Origin: Okeania sp. SIO2C9
Lineage (GTDB): Bacteria; Cyanobacteriota; Cyanobacteriia; Cyanobacteriales; Microcoleaceae
Assembly: GCF_010672455.1 (NCBI RefSeq)
Contig: NZ_JAAHGO010000046.1
Location: forward strand, 1 to 64,000
DNA: 64,000 bases
Direction of reading: 5' to 3'
The position numbers and the translations under genes were made by a program. This document shows, in pieces, positions 48,411 to 58,413 of this stretch. The notes beneath the pieces were generated by a model that saw only the letters and a program-made list of their open reading frames with translations, had not been told where the DNA came from and ran no database searches. Each line of letters begins with the position of its first letter. Positions within the stretch are counted from its first letter, which is position 1.

Positions 48411-49826
48411 ATGCGAATTTTATTTGTGGCAGCTGAAGTAGCTCCTTTAGCCAAAGTTGGTGGTATGGCCGATGTAGTCGGAGCCTTACCCAAAGTGCTA
48501 CGGGCCATGGGTCACGATGTCCGTATCTTTATGCCTTACTATGGCTTTCTGGGCGACAAAATGGAAATTCCAGAACAACCAATCTGGGAAGGAAATGCCA
48601 TGTATCAAAGCTTTAGCATTTATGAGACGGTACTACCAAAAAGCGACGTGCCGTTGTACCTATTTGGCCATCCAACTTTTTGGCCACGTCGTATCTACTA
48701 CGGAGATGACGAAGACTGGAGGTTCACTCTATTTGCCAATGGAGCGGCTGAGTTTTGCTGGAATGGCTGGAAACCAGATATTATTCATTGCAATGACTGG
48801 CACACAGGCATGATTCCAGTTTGGATGCACGAAACCCCAGATATTAAAACCGTATTTACTATTCATAACCTAGCTTATCAAGGACCTTGGCGCTGGTTAT
48901 TAGAAAGAATTACTTGGTGTCCCTGGTATATGGAGGGACATAATACAATGGCTGCAGCAATACAGTTTGCCGACCGGGTAACTACTGTTTCTCCTACTTA
49001 TGCAGGTCAGATCCAAACACCAGCTTATGGCGAACGCCTAGATGGTTTAATGTCTTTTATTAGCGGTAAGTTAACAGGTATTCTTAATGGTATTGACCTG
49101 AACTTTTATAATCCAGCTAATGACAGATACATTGCTCAAACTTATACTATCGATACCTTAGAAAAACGTGCTGCTAATAAAATTGCTCTCCAAGAAGAGG
49201 TAGGCTTTGAAGTAAATAAAAACACGTTTTTAACAGGAATGGTCTCCCGACTGGTAGATCAAAAAGGACTTGATTTAATGCTGCAAGTATTGGATCGGTT
49301 TATGGCTTATACCGATAGTCAGTTTATATTGTTAGGCACAGGCGATCGCTTCTATGAAACCCAAATGTGGCAGATAGCTACTCGTTACCCTGGTCGTATG
49401 AGTGTCCAACTTTTATATAATGATGCCCTATCTAGGCGGATCTATGCAGGTACCGATGCTTTTTTAATGCCTAGTCGGTTTGAACCTTGTGGTATTAGCC
49501 AATTGTTGGCCATGCGTTATGGTAGTGTACCTATTGTGCGTCGCACAGGAGGTTTAGTTGATACAGTATCTTTCCATGACCCGGTTAACAATACTGGTAC
49601 TGGCTATTGCTTCGATCGCTATGAACCACTAGACTTCTTTACTGCAATGGTTAGAGCTTGTGAAGCTTTCCGCTTTAAAGAGCAATGGCAAGAATTACAG
49701 AAACGTGGTATGAGAGAAAACTTTAGTTGGGACAAATCAGCTCAGGAGTATATTAAAATGTACAAATCAATACTTGGCTTACCTGAGGAAGAAACAACAA
49801 CAGACAAGGAGCCTGAATTAGTCTAG
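48411..49826 (+). CDS. glgA: glycogen synthase (GT5)
   Basis: Adds glucose from ADP-glucose to the glycogen chain. 471 aa with the N-terminal ADP-glucose motif [13 protein letters not shown] (15-27), [18 protein letters not shown], the linker [15 protein letters not shown], and the C-terminal domain with [13 protein letters not shown] and the catalytic-site [13 protein letters not shown]. The length and motifs fit cyanobacterial GlgA. Base composition is visibly less AT-rich than the surrounding accessory genes, consistent with a core gene. A hairpin terminator follows at 49846. It is monocistronic. Confidence 0.95.
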   Translation: MRILFVAAEVAPLAKVGGMADVVGALPKVLRAMGHDVRIFMPYYGFLGDKMEIPEQPIWEGNAMYQSFSIYETVLPKSDVPLYLFGHPTFWPRRIYYGDDEDWRFTLFANGAAEFCWNGWKPDIIHCNDWHTGMIPVWMHETPDIKTVFTIHNLAYQGPWRWLLERITWCPWYMEGHNTMAAAIQFADRVTTVSPTYAGQIQTPAYGERLDGLMSFISGKLTGILNGIDLNFYNPANDRYIAQTYTIDTLEKRAANKIALQEEVGFEVNKNTFLTGMVSRLVDQKGLDLMLQVLDRFMAYTDSQFILLGTGDRFYETQMWQIATRYPGRMSVQLLYNDALSRRIYAGTDAFLMPSRFEPCGISQLLAMRYGSVPIVRRTGGLVDTVSFHDPVNNTGTGYCFDRYEPLDFFTAMVRACEAFRFKEQWQELQKRGMRENFSWDKSAQEYIKMYKSILGLPEEETTTDKEPELV

Positions 49827-49845
49827 TAAAACCTAATTTTAGAAT

Positions 49846-49892
49846 AGGAATTGAGTTAAAACACCCAATTCCTTATTTCTTTATTTCTTTTT
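49846..49892 (+). terminator. intrinsic terminator of glgA
   Basis: AGGAATTG (49846-49853) pairs perfectly with CAATTCCT (49866-49873), followed by a T-rich tract with three T-runs, ending TTCTTTTT. Confidence 0.7.
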
Positions 49893-49999
49893 ATAGAAAG
49901 CTTGTACTGAAATGTATCAGTTGTCAGCTTTTTTATTTCTCCGAACGTCTTGCTTTTAAAGCTAGTTAATTTACTGAATTAACATCAAAAATTCTTTTT

Positions 50000-50428
50000 T
50001 TAAGTAAATAAATCTAGCGGTAAATGACCATAAGTTCCATTAATTCCTGTATCTTCAGCAGATTGACAAGATACTAATACCCCTCTATATTCTCCAATAT
50101 AGGATTCAAGATGATATGACTCTTTTATCCCATTAAACTTGATATAAACTGAACCTTCAATTGTTCTAAAATTAGAATCATCAATTAGGGTAGTATTATA
50201 TCCTAATGCCCCTAGATAGCTTTCTAAAGCAGATAAAGCCTCAGTAGTTGATTCGGCACAAATTCCCAACATTTGATAGTCAGACAAATTAGCTAATAGC
50301 AAAATTGCTGCTTGAGTAATAGCTTTTTCCTCTGGTGATTCTACTAACTTAATGTTTTGACAGGTAAATTTATGGAGGATTTCTTCAGCTTGAACAACAG
50401 TGAGATTCTGAATGTTTTGAGTAGACAT
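50000..50428 (-). CDS. DUF1824 family protein
   Basis: 142 aa from the internal Met (MSTQNIQNLTVVQ, at 50428). A longer frame to 50503 adds 25 residues that look like untranslated leader. This is a cyanobacteria-specific family of unknown function, recognised from NIKLVESPEEKAITQAAILL, the centre GICAESTTEALSALESYLGA and the conserved ending GEYRGVLVSCQSAEDTGING followed by TYGHLPLDLF. It has no membrane or signal segment. It is transcribed toward glgA and lies 174 bp from it. Confidence 0.75.
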   Translation of the reverse strand: MSTQNIQNLTVVQAEEILHKFTCQNIKLVESPEEKAITQAAILLLANLSDYQMLGICAESTTEALSALESYLGALGYNTTLIDDSNFRTIEGSVYIKFNGIKESYHLESYIGEYRGVLVSCQSAEDTGINGTYGHLPLDLFT

Positions 50429-50503
50429 ATAATACTGTAAATTGTATGACGATAATATCTGTAATATTGGTGGGATAACAGGAGTTTTATAAAAATTATA
50501 CAA

Positions 50504-51226
50504 TTTTCAATAACTCAACTAAATAAAGTTAATCAATGACAGCCTAATATTACATCTATCATATTGTCTAAAGTACAAAATTTATAATAGTTAACTGAGA
50601 ATATGAAAAATACTATAGTAACCAGCCTATTTTATACTTCTTACTCTCTAACACTTGAAATAATTAGCTATCTCAAGAGTTCAGGGTTAATACTTACTTC
50701 TGAACTTTCATGTAATAATTGACAGGAAGCTTTAACATGAGTTATTATCACTCTTAATCAACTATAGCCATCCTAAGATAGAATATGAATATAAGCTACA
50801 TATAAAGAGAATTAACCGTCAGTATTTAGATGATTAAATTTTTTTCAAAACCTATTTAAATAATTTCTATTATATTATTTAAGTAAAAATATTTTATGAA
50901 ACAATCTTTTTGATGAGGAACTACAAGTTTAGTCAAATTTATTATATGTATAAACTAGAAAAACTTGCTATCTTGCTATCCATAAATAAAAAAAAAAAAT
51001 AATTTATGACTATCTTCATAGGTCTTGAGTTGTATCAATACTTTTTAAATTTATCCATTACACTAATCCCTACTATTTTGATTCAAAAATATCGCACAAA
51101 TAAAATATCTACATAGGAATATAGAATAAAATTTCTCAATAACTAATTACCAAATCAATAAAATAATCCTTAGATCGAATAAATAAAATTATAATAGAAG
51201 TAGTAAACTCAGGAAATTAATCATCA
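50504..51226. other. AT-rich intergenic region
   Basis: About 720 bp between the divergent DUF1824 and GT4 genes. It is extremely AT-rich, including a run of nine A at 50990. No gene, inverted-repeat element or heptamer tract was seen; it must contain both promoters. Confidence 0.4.
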
Positions 51227-52396
51227 GTGAAAATATCATTAGTTGTTAGTGACTTATCAACCAGTGGTGTGGGAAGATGGGGAGGCGCAGTACGTCCTTT
51301 CTTATTATCTCAAGCACTAAAAAAACTACAAGTAGATGTAGAAATTGTGGGCTTTGTTAGTGGAGAAAAACAACAACTAACAACTAATCAGGAAAATACT
51401 ATTATCGCCATAGATAGCCACAATTACTATCCCAAATTTTTATTATCAGCCAAACAACTTCTAGATAAAATAACAGGAGACATAATTTATGCCTACAAAT
51501 TAAAACCTACCAGTCTAGGTTTATCTCTAATCAGAAAAATGCAAATCCATCGCCCAGTATTTTTAGATATTGACGATTGGGAGTTAAGCTGGCATGGAGG
51601 AGATAGTTGGAAATATCATCCCAGTCTTAAACAATTAGCTAGAGATATCTTGAAACCAGAAGGAGCATTGCGACAACCAGACCATCCCTTTTATTTAAAA
51701 TGGGTAGAAAGTTTTGTCTCCAAAGCAGACAGGGTAACTCTACACAATCAATTTCTCAAAAAACGCTTTGGTGGTACTTATTTACCAAATGGAAAAGACA
51801 CGAATTTATTCGACCCAAGCAAGTACGATCCAGAGGTAAGTAGAACTAGTTACGGCTTGAGCGATTATAAAATTTTAATGTTTCCAGGGGCACCACGACC
51901 TTATAAAGGCGTAGAAGATGTTTTAATAGCCCTAGAGAATATCAATCAGCCAGATTTAAGGTTGGTCATTGTCGGAGGTAGTCCTTATGATGATTATGAC
52001 CGTCAACTAATGGAAAGATGGGGAAATTGGATAATTAAAATGCCAAAATATCCACCTACAGTTATGCCAGAAATTGTAGCGGCCGCCCATATAATAGTAG
52101 TCCCCCAGAGAGATACTCCAGAAGCTCAAGCACAATTTCCATTAAAATTAACTGATGGGATGGCAATGGCCAAACCAATTATCGCCACAAAAGTAGGGGA
52201 CATACCAGAAATTGTAGGCGATACTGGTTATTTAGTCGATCCTAGTTCTCCCGAACAAATTGCAGCACAAATTGAATTAATATTTAACGACTTAGCCACA
52301 GCAAATATTAAAGGCATGAAAGCTAGAGAAAGATGTATTAAATATTATAGTATTGATGCTATGGCAGCCATTTTATCAGAGTTAATCAAAATATAG
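51227..52396 (+). CDS. glycosyltransferase family 4 protein
   Basis: 389 aa, GT-B fold. It has an N-terminal acceptor domain (LVVSDLSTSGVGRWGGAVRP) and a C-terminal donor domain with LMFPGAPRPYKGVEDVLIAL and the E-x7-E-like region FPLKLTDGMAMAKPIIATKV followed by GDIPEIV. It probably transfers a sugar during exopolysaccharide or lipid-linked oligosaccharide assembly on the cytoplasmic side of the membrane. The ABC exporter gene starts 65 bp downstream on the same strand, so they likely form an operon for synthesis and export of a glycan. Confidence 0.85.
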   Translation: MKISLVVSDLSTSGVGRWGGAVRPFLLSQALKKLQVDVEIVGFVSGEKQQLTTNQENTIIAIDSHNYYPKFLLSAKQLLDKITGDIIYAYKLKPTSLGLSLIRKMQIHRPVFLDIDDWELSWHGGDSWKYHPSLKQLARDILKPEGALRQPDHPFYLKWVESFVSKADRVTLHNQFLKKRFGGTYLPNGKDTNLFDPSKYDPEVSRTSYGLSDYKILMFPGAPRPYKGVEDVLIALENINQPDLRLVIVGGSPYDDYDRQLMERWGNWIIKMPKYPPTVMPEIVAAAHIIVVPQRDTPEAQAQFPLKLTDGMAMAKPIIATKVGDIPEIVGDTGYLVDPSSPEQIAAQIELIFNDLATANIKGMKARERCIKYYSIDAMAAILSELIKI

Positions 52397-52460
52397 CGTT
52401 AGCGAGCAGCTATTAATAGTAGTAAAAATTGAGATAATTTAATATCCCAGGAAAATATAA

Positions 52461-54479
52461 ATGTCTACAAAAGAATTTATTTTAAAATTTATTCGGCGTT
52501 ATCCTTTCCACATAATAGGAAATATTATATTAGGCTTTGCCGGAGGATTATTTAATGGAGTTAATACAGCCCTAATAGTACCAATACTACTGAGAATTTC
52601 TGGGCAAGAAATTGAATTGAAGGATGCTCCAACTATAATTAAGTTTTTATTATCTCCTTTTGACGGAGTACCAGAAAAGTATCGCCTTGTGGTGATGCTT
52701 TTAGCAGTGATATTAACTATTATTCTGAAAAATTTAACCATATATTTAAAGAGTTTGTTATCAGTAGCCTTTAGTCGTAGCCTCACAAATAGTATTAAAT
52801 CGGAAATGTTCCAAACATTAATGGACAGCGACTTAGACTTCTTCACGAAAGTAAAAGTAGGAGATTTAACAAAACGTTTAGGCTCAGATACAGCTCAATG
52901 CACTGCAACAATTAATGCTTATATTAATTTAATAACTCAATCAATAACTATTTTATTATTTGTTAGCATACTAATTTCTATCTCTTGGCAGCTTACTTTA
53001 ATTTCTACTCTATTGGTAAGCTTAATAGCAGGTATTAATCAATTATTTATACATCGCTCAAAGAAATTTGGATCTTTGTTGAACCGGCAACAAAAAACTT
53101 ATGCCATCAAAGTAATTGAAACTCTCAGTGGTATCCGGTTAATTAAATCAGTAAGTAGCGAAAATAGAGAATATAAACAGTTAAGAAAATTAATGCTGTC
53201 CTTGGAAGATATAGCGCTGAAAGCAAAAATGAATTCAGCATTAATTGCACCAGTGAATGAGGTGACCAGCATAATTACAGTAATCTGTATTTTATTATTA
53301 GGTAAAACTTTCTTAGCCGATCAAATGGCAAACGTTTCTGCTATATTACTTACCTATCTTTTTGTTCTATTTCGTTTACTGCCAATGATATCAGGAATTA
53401 ATGGTAGTCGTAATCAAATTGCCAAAGGGTCTGCTAGTTTTGATATGGCTGTAGAGTTATGGAGAAGAGATAATAAACCAATTATGAAACCTGGTTCCAT
53501 ACCTTTTCAAAAAGTTAGGAGAAAAATTCATTTTAATAAGATTTCTTTCTCTTATCCAGGTAATAGTAATTTAGTCCTCAAAAATGTTGATGTATCTGTA
53601 CCTAAAGGTAAAACATTAGCATTAGTGGGAGGTTCGGGAGCAGGTAAGTCAACATTTGCTGACCTACTACCAAGATTTTATGACCCTATCTCTGGTTCCA
53701 TTACTATAGATGGCATTGACTTGCGTGAGTTCGATATTACCAGTCTCAGAAGAAAAACTGGTATTGTTAGTCAAACTACTCATTTATTCAACGACACAGT
53801 TAGAAATAATATTTTTTATGCTCGTCCTGATGCCACAGAAGATGAAATGATTAAAGCGGCCAAACAAGCTAATGCTTATGATTTTATTATGGAATTGCCA
53901 AAGCAATGGGAGACCGAAATAGGCGATCGGGGTGTTATGCTTTCTGGGGGTCAACGTCAACGCTTGGCTATTGCTAGAGCATTATTGCAAGATCCAGAAA
54001 TATTAATCTTAGACGAGGCCACCAGTGCCCTTGATACTGTTTCTGAGCGTTTAGTGCAGGAGGCCATCGATAAATTAAGTCGAGACCGAACAGTTTTAGT
54101 TATTGCCCACCGTCTCTCAACAATTCAAAATGCAGACCAGATAGCTGTTTTAGAGCGTGGAGAATTAGTGGAAATTGGCACTCATTTAGAACTTCTACAA
54201 AAAGAAGATGGTTACTATCGCCGTCTCTATTCTATACAGTTTGGCGACCAATCTAAGCCAGATAGTTATATTGACCACCAACTTTTGACTAAAGCTTCTT
54301 ATGAAGCTCGTGGTTTTCTAAATCAAATTATTGGTTCTTTAAGACTATTAGCTGATGAAATAGTTGATACACCCGAAGAACAGGTAGAACTTAGTGAGGA
54401 AGCTTTTCAGTCAGCAATTTCTCTTTTAAGAACCCTAGAAATATTTGAAAATCAAATGGTAAATGAGAAGAAAGTTTAA
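52461..54479 (+). CDS. ABC exporter, permease fused to ATPase (HepA-like)
   Basis: 672-aa half-transporter, acting as a homodimer. An N-terminal transmembrane domain of six helices (about 1-310, for instance ILLFVSILISISWQLTLIST) is followed by a nucleotide-binding domain: Walker A GGSGAGKSTFADLL, Q-loop GIVSQTTHLFND, signature LSGGQRQRLAIARAL, Walker B ILILDEATSALD, switch HRLS. About 75 extra C-terminal residues of unknown role follow. It resembles HepA-type exporters of heterocyst-envelope or other polysaccharides and lies 65 bp after a GT4 gene. The substrate is probably a lipid-linked glycan, by context. Confidence 0.87.
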   Translation: MSTKEFILKFIRRYPFHIIGNIILGFAGGLFNGVNTALIVPILLRISGQEIELKDAPTIIKFLLSPFDGVPEKYRLVVMLLAVILTIILKNLTIYLKSLLSVAFSRSLTNSIKSEMFQTLMDSDLDFFTKVKVGDLTKRLGSDTAQCTATINAYINLITQSITILLFVSILISISWQLTLISTLLVSLIAGINQLFIHRSKKFGSLLNRQQKTYAIKVIETLSGIRLIKSVSSENREYKQLRKLMLSLEDIALKAKMNSALIAPVNEVTSIITVICILLLGKTFLADQMANVSAILLTYLFVLFRLLPMISGINGSRNQIAKGSASFDMAVELWRRDNKPIMKPGSIPFQKVRRKIHFNKISFSYPGNSNLVLKNVDVSVPKGKTLALVGGSGAGKSTFADLLPRFYDPISGSITIDGIDLREFDITSLRRKTGIVSQTTHLFNDTVRNNIFYARPDATEDEMIKAAKQANAYDFIMELPKQWETEIGDRGVMLSGGQRQRLAIARALLQDPEILILDEATSALDTVSERLVQEAIDKLSRDRTVLVIAHRLSTIQNADQIAVLERGELVEIGTHLELLQKEDGYYRRLYSIQFGDQSKPDSYIDHQLLTKASYEARGFLNQIIGSLRLLADEIVDTPEEQVELSEEAFQSAISLLRTLEIFENQMVNEKKV

Positions 54480-54666
54480 CGCTCAAAGTTTTATCGGCTC
54501 AGTTATTCTTATGAATAATTAGGGTTTGCTTATGGAAGTCTTTTGGTATAGGGTAGGAGTCAGGAATCATATAAAATCCGGTTAAATAGTTATAGATTGG
54601 TTAAGTAAGGAGGAATCAGGAGTCAGGAGTTAGCAGTCAGGATTAGAGAGAATCACAAAGATATAG

Positions 54667-54747
54667 GGTAGTCCTGTATAGTAATGGTGAATGGTGGCTG
54701 AAATGCTTGCTATACCGTTACCGAAAAAATTACAATGCACCACTACC
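54667..54747 (+). mobile_element. 81-bp MITE with 8-bp target duplication (copy 2)
   Basis: Flanked by perfect direct repeats AGATATAG at 54659-54666 and 54748-54755. All 81 bases match copy 1 (11239-11319, opposite strand), which has a different duplication. The left end is GGTAGTCCTGTAT and the right end read inward is GGTAGTGGTGCAT (10 of 13 equal). The flanking 54480-55161 has no gene, only AGGAGTCAGGAG-type repeats. Confidence 0.88.
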
Positions 54748-55161
54748 AGATATAGTAGTTATGACGATTGAAGATTTTTTTTATGTCCAATTAAACGGAT
54801 TTGATATCAGGAGTCAGGAGGAATGGGGAATTTAGAGGAGTTAGTCAGATATTTTATCCCTTGATTTTTCTGCAATTATTCTGCCTTTTATCCTAACTTT
54901 TTGGTTGCTCAAGCTTAAAAAGTTGCACTTTTTTACAGCGAAAAAAAGCTACAACCTTTACCTGTTAATGCTTTTAGATTTAATCAGCATAGCAATAATT
55001 AATCAAAAATTTTGATATATTTAGAGAATTAGCTGATTTTATATAGTGTTTTTATTTGAAATGTAAATCTAGATTAAGGTTTTTTTTATAAAAAAAAGTG
55101 CACTGATGGAGTAGCTTATATCCTTGTGTTTGCTAGTATTTATTGCTGTTTTCTCTCCTTT

Positions 55162-55295
55162 ACCGAAAAATTGTGGTTTAAAGCCTCCCCTTTTAAGGGG
55201 ATAATAAAAAAATTTTCATGAATTTGTCAATCCTCTTCTTTTCAAGGAGAGGTAATTATTCATTATTCATTATTCATTATTCATTGTTGAATATT
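55162..55295 (-). repeat. dispersed element, short reverse copy H
   Basis: Starts TTACCGAAAAATTGTGGTTT, contains GTCAATCCTCTTCTTTTCAA and ends in four ATTATTC heptamers plus ATTGTTGAA. It lacks the central hairpin. Confidence 0.65.
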
Positions 55296-55382
55296 CCCTC
55301 CATACCTTTTTCATAACACTTGGTCTCTACCTCCCAAATAAAAATGCGAACAAAGTTTGTTACACTAAAACGCTAAATGGAG

Positions 55383-56258
55383 TTATCGCTCCCATTTTTC
55401 AAATATCCATTCTTGCAAAATAGGATTGACTAATTCTGGCGCTTCATCTTGAGGACAATGACCAACCCCAGGTAAAGGAATAAACTTTTCAACTGTTTCA
55501 AACTTAGCAAATTCTTTTGCCAATTCAATATTTTCCCAGGGGTCTTCCTCTCCCCATAAAATGAGAGCCGGACATGGTAGTATTGGCAATAAATCTTCAG
55601 GTAAAGGTCCTTGGGAATAACCAGTAAAAGCTACAAAAACATCAACTGCTCCCTCATCTTTTGCTGCACTTAAGAGTAGATCTATTAATTCATCAGTAAC
55701 AGCTTCAGAACGTTTATAAGCTTGCAACAATACTCGCCTGACTGTTTTCTTTGTTGCTAACTGGTTAAAAAATATTTGACTTATCCACTTGACTTTTAGC
55801 ATTTTTTGTACTAAGGATGCTCCTTGACTGCGATACCAAGGAAGAGTAGAGCGTTTCCGTTCGTGCAAAAGTCGCAAAGAACAATTGATAATTCCTATAC
55901 CCAAAGAAATATCTGGATAATCCACTGCCGCCTGCATAACCGCAATACAACCAACAGAATTTCCGATCAGAAAAGCAGGAGTACCAACTATTTCTCTACA
56001 GAAATCAGCAATTTGTTGACCCCAGGTTTCAAATGTATAGGTAACATCTTTACTTGGAGTTGGTTTAGCTGAAGCACCAAAACCAAGTAAGTCAATAGCA
56101 TAACAGCGACAACTTGTAGCTAATACAGGGATATTTTTGCGCCAGTGTCCCCAGGAAGCACCAAAACCATGTACTAATACTATAGAAGGGCCTTTTTCTC
56201 CTTGGCTTTGGTAGCAGATAGGCCAGCCTCGCCATATCCAAGTTTTAGCGGTAGTCAT
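55383..56258 (-). CDS. alpha/beta hydrolase
   Basis: 291 aa, alpha/beta-hydrolase fold of the kind shared by cyanobacteria and chloroplasts. The oxyanion region is VLVHGFGASWGHWRKNIPVL. The nucleophile Ser lies in the elbow LIGNSVGCIAVMQ, the acid in LILWGEEDPWEN, and the catalytic His in LPGVGHCPQDEAPE. There is no signal peptide, so it is cytosolic or stromal-side. The physiological ester or amide substrate is unknown; relatives include pheophytinase-like and epoxide-hydrolase-like proteins. The spacer to 56888 has no gene; a CTACTCC heptamer tract lies at 56627-56660. Confidence 0.85.
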   Translation of the reverse strand: MTTAKTWIWRGWPICYQSQGEKGPSIVLVHGFGASWGHWRKNIPVLATSCRCYAIDLLGFGASAKPTPSKDVTYTFETWGQQIADFCREIVGTPAFLIGNSVGCIAVMQAAVDYPDISLGIGIINCSLRLLHERKRSTLPWYRSQGASLVQKMLKVKWISQIFFNQLATKKTVRRVLLQAYKRSEAVTDELIDLLLSAAKDEGAVDVFVAFTGYSQGPLPEDLLPILPCPALILWGEEDPWENIELAKEFAKFETVEKFIPLPGVGHCPQDEAPELVNPILQEWIFEKWER

Positions 56259-56888
56259 CAGATTTAAGATGTATTAATCGTTAGTTTTATTATTTTACCT
56301 GAATCTACCTTGAGGAATTTTTTGTAGTTTGCCATGGAAGAATAATTTTCATCTTAAACCTAGAAAAAATCAGCAATTTATCTCAATAATTATCTTCTAA
56401 ATTAGATTTATTATTTGTTGATATATATAGTGTTTCTCAAGTTACTTGAGCTACAGTTGTTTTTCTTATTTTCTTTCTTGGTGTGCGTTACAGGTGCATT
56501 TGTCGGCTTTCTCAGGCGCGACCTGCTGGCCTTTTGTTCCAACCTCTGTCGCACCCCGCGGGGTCGCATCGCTATTTCCTGTTTCCCGAATTATTACTCT
56601 GTACGGACGTTGTATGCAAGATCCCTATCTACTCCCTACTCCCTACTCCCTACTCCCTAATTAAGAAATAGGAGTAAGAGTTTTAAAGGTTTTATCTAAA
56701 ATAAATTTTGATATTAGCGTTTTTATTTTCATACTTATACTTTGTTTTCAAGTATAGTTACCATTCATCATTAATATGAAAAACGTTATATATAAATCCT
56801 CAATTGGTTGTGACAATTTTTATAATAGTTAATTTTAACTGAAAACCTTTAAAAATTTGTACGTCGCCTTCCCCAACCACAAAAATAT

Positions 56889-57142
56889 TACCGAAAAATT
56901 AAGGTATAAAGCCTCTCCATTCATGGAGAAAAAAGCGGTCGTTTTGCTACGCCAAATTTTTGCGGAGCATTCCGATAGGAAAAAGCGCGGCTTCCCGTAG
57001 GGTAGGATGGCGCAATTCGGAGCAGCTCTGTCAAGAGCTAGTCTTCTCGCCATATCCAATCGACCAAGAGAAGAAAAAAATCCTTTTAGTCAATCCTCTT
57101 CTTTACAAGAAGAAGTAATTATTAATTATTAATTGTTGAAAA
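56889..57142 (-). repeat. dispersed element, long reverse copy I
   Basis: At 254 bp this is the longest copy. It has a TTACCGAAAAATTAAGG start, CGCCATATCCAATCGACCAA in the middle and an AATTATTAATTGTTGAA end, with an extra ~60-bp GC-rich insert (TTGCGGAGCATTCCGATAGG region) in the hairpin arm. It ends ~100 bp before the agmatinase start. Confidence 0.7.
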
Positions 57143-57240
57143 CTTAAATAGGATTGCTATAATACTCTACGTTTAAAATTTACAATAACCATCAAAAAAT
57201 TCAAAAAATTATTTAACTCTAGAATACTAAAATATTAAAA

Positions 57241-58152
57241 ATGTCAGCAATTTACCCTACATCAACTCTACCATTTATCGGTTCGGAAATTGAACCAGAC
57301 TACACCACTGCCAAAGTAGCAATTTTACCAATTCCTTATGAAGCAACTACCACTTATAGAAGGGGTTGTGTTAACGGTCCATCAGCATTATTAGATGCGT
57401 CTCAACAGTTAGAATGTTATGACGAAGAATTAGACCGGGAAACTGGTTTAGAAGTTGGTATATATACCCACGAATCCATAGCAGATACTCGTAATGGCAA
57501 AAAAATATTACCATTGGATATGCTAAAAGTCACTCAAGAAACAGTAGAAAAATTAGTTAATGATGGAAAATTTGTCATTGCTATAGGTGGGGAGCATAGC
57601 ATTACAAATGGGATTGTTAAAGCTTATCGAAAAATATATTTAGATGAAAAATTTACAGTAATTCAAATAGATGCTCATGGCGATTTACGTTATGAATATG
57701 AAGGTTCAATATATAACCACGCCTGTGTAATGCGACGGATAATTGAAATGGAATTGCCAACAATACAAATCGGTATTCGAGCGATTTGTAAAGAAGAAGC
57801 AGATTTAATCAAGGAGAAAAATCTCACAGTTTTTCGTGCAAGAGAAATAGTGATTCAGCCAGATTGGATAGATAGATCGATCGCTAGTATTCAGACTAAA
57901 CGAGTTTTTTTAACAATAGATTTAGATGGAATTGACCCAACATTAATTCCTGGAGTTGGTACGCCAGAACCTGGTGGACTAAATTGGTATTCTTTAACTG
58001 AATTTTTGCGTAAATTATTTGAATTACACGAAGTAATAGGTTGTGACATTATGGAGTTAGCTCCGATAGTTGATTCTGTAGTATCTGAGTTTACAGCAGC
58101 TAAATTAATCTATAAACTTATTGGATATCAGGCATTAGCTCAAGGGTGGTAA
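57241..58152 (+). CDS. speB: agmatinase family ureohydrolase
   Basis: Hydrolyses agmatine to putrescine and urea, or a related guanidino compound. 303 aa with the binuclear metal motifs in order: GGEHSITNGI (first His), DAHGDLRYEYEG and NHACVMRR, then LTIDLDGIDPTLIPGVG followed by TPEPGG. One substitution from the common DAHADLR is seen. Some cyanobacterial members annotated as agmatinase (Sll1077 type) proved to be guanidine hydrolases; the shorter length here points instead to the other group, but the substrate is not certain. The last 47 codons are tandemly duplicated just downstream. A thioredoxin-like gene follows. Confidence 0.85.
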   Translation: MSAIYPTSTLPFIGSEIEPDYTTAKVAILPIPYEATTTYRRGCVNGPSALLDASQQLECYDEELDRETGLEVGIYTHESIADTRNGKKILPLDMLKVTQETVEKLVNDGKFVIAIGGEHSITNGIVKAYRKIYLDEKFTVIQIDAHGDLRYEYEGSIYNHACVMRRIIEMELPTIQIGIRAICKEEADLIKEKNLTVFRAREIVIQPDWIDRSIASIQTKRVFLTIDLDGIDPTLIPGVGTPEPGGLNWYSLTEFLRKLFELHEVIGCDIMELAPIVDSVVSEFTAAKLIYKLIGYQALAQGW

Positions 58153-58156
58153 AAAT

Positions 58157-58348
58157 ATGGGATATGATAGAAAAATATTTGTTCTAAGTAAGGCAATTTT
58201 TGAGCGTAAATTATTTGAATTACACGAAGTAATAGGTTGTGACATTATGGAGTTAGCTCCGATAGTTGATTCTGTAGTATCTGAGTTTACAGCAGCTAAA
58301 TTAGTCTATAAACTTATTGGATATCAAGCATTAGCTCAAGGGTGGTAA
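58157..58348 (+). pseudogene. duplicated 3' end of the agmatinase gene
   Basis: A 196-bp tandem duplication: bases from 58009 (CGTAAATTATTTGAATTACA) to about 58199 recur from 58205 to about 58395 with only a few mismatches. The copy gives a 63-codon frame whose last 47 residues (KLFELHEVIGCDIMELAPIV onward) repeat the agmatinase C-terminus, preceded by 16 residues read from the duplicated spacer. It lacks metal motifs and is unlikely to function. Confidence 0.85.
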
Positions 58349-58413
58349 AAATATGGGATATGATAGAAAAATATTTGTTCTAAGTAATGCAATTGTTTAC
58401 AGGTAATAGAGAT

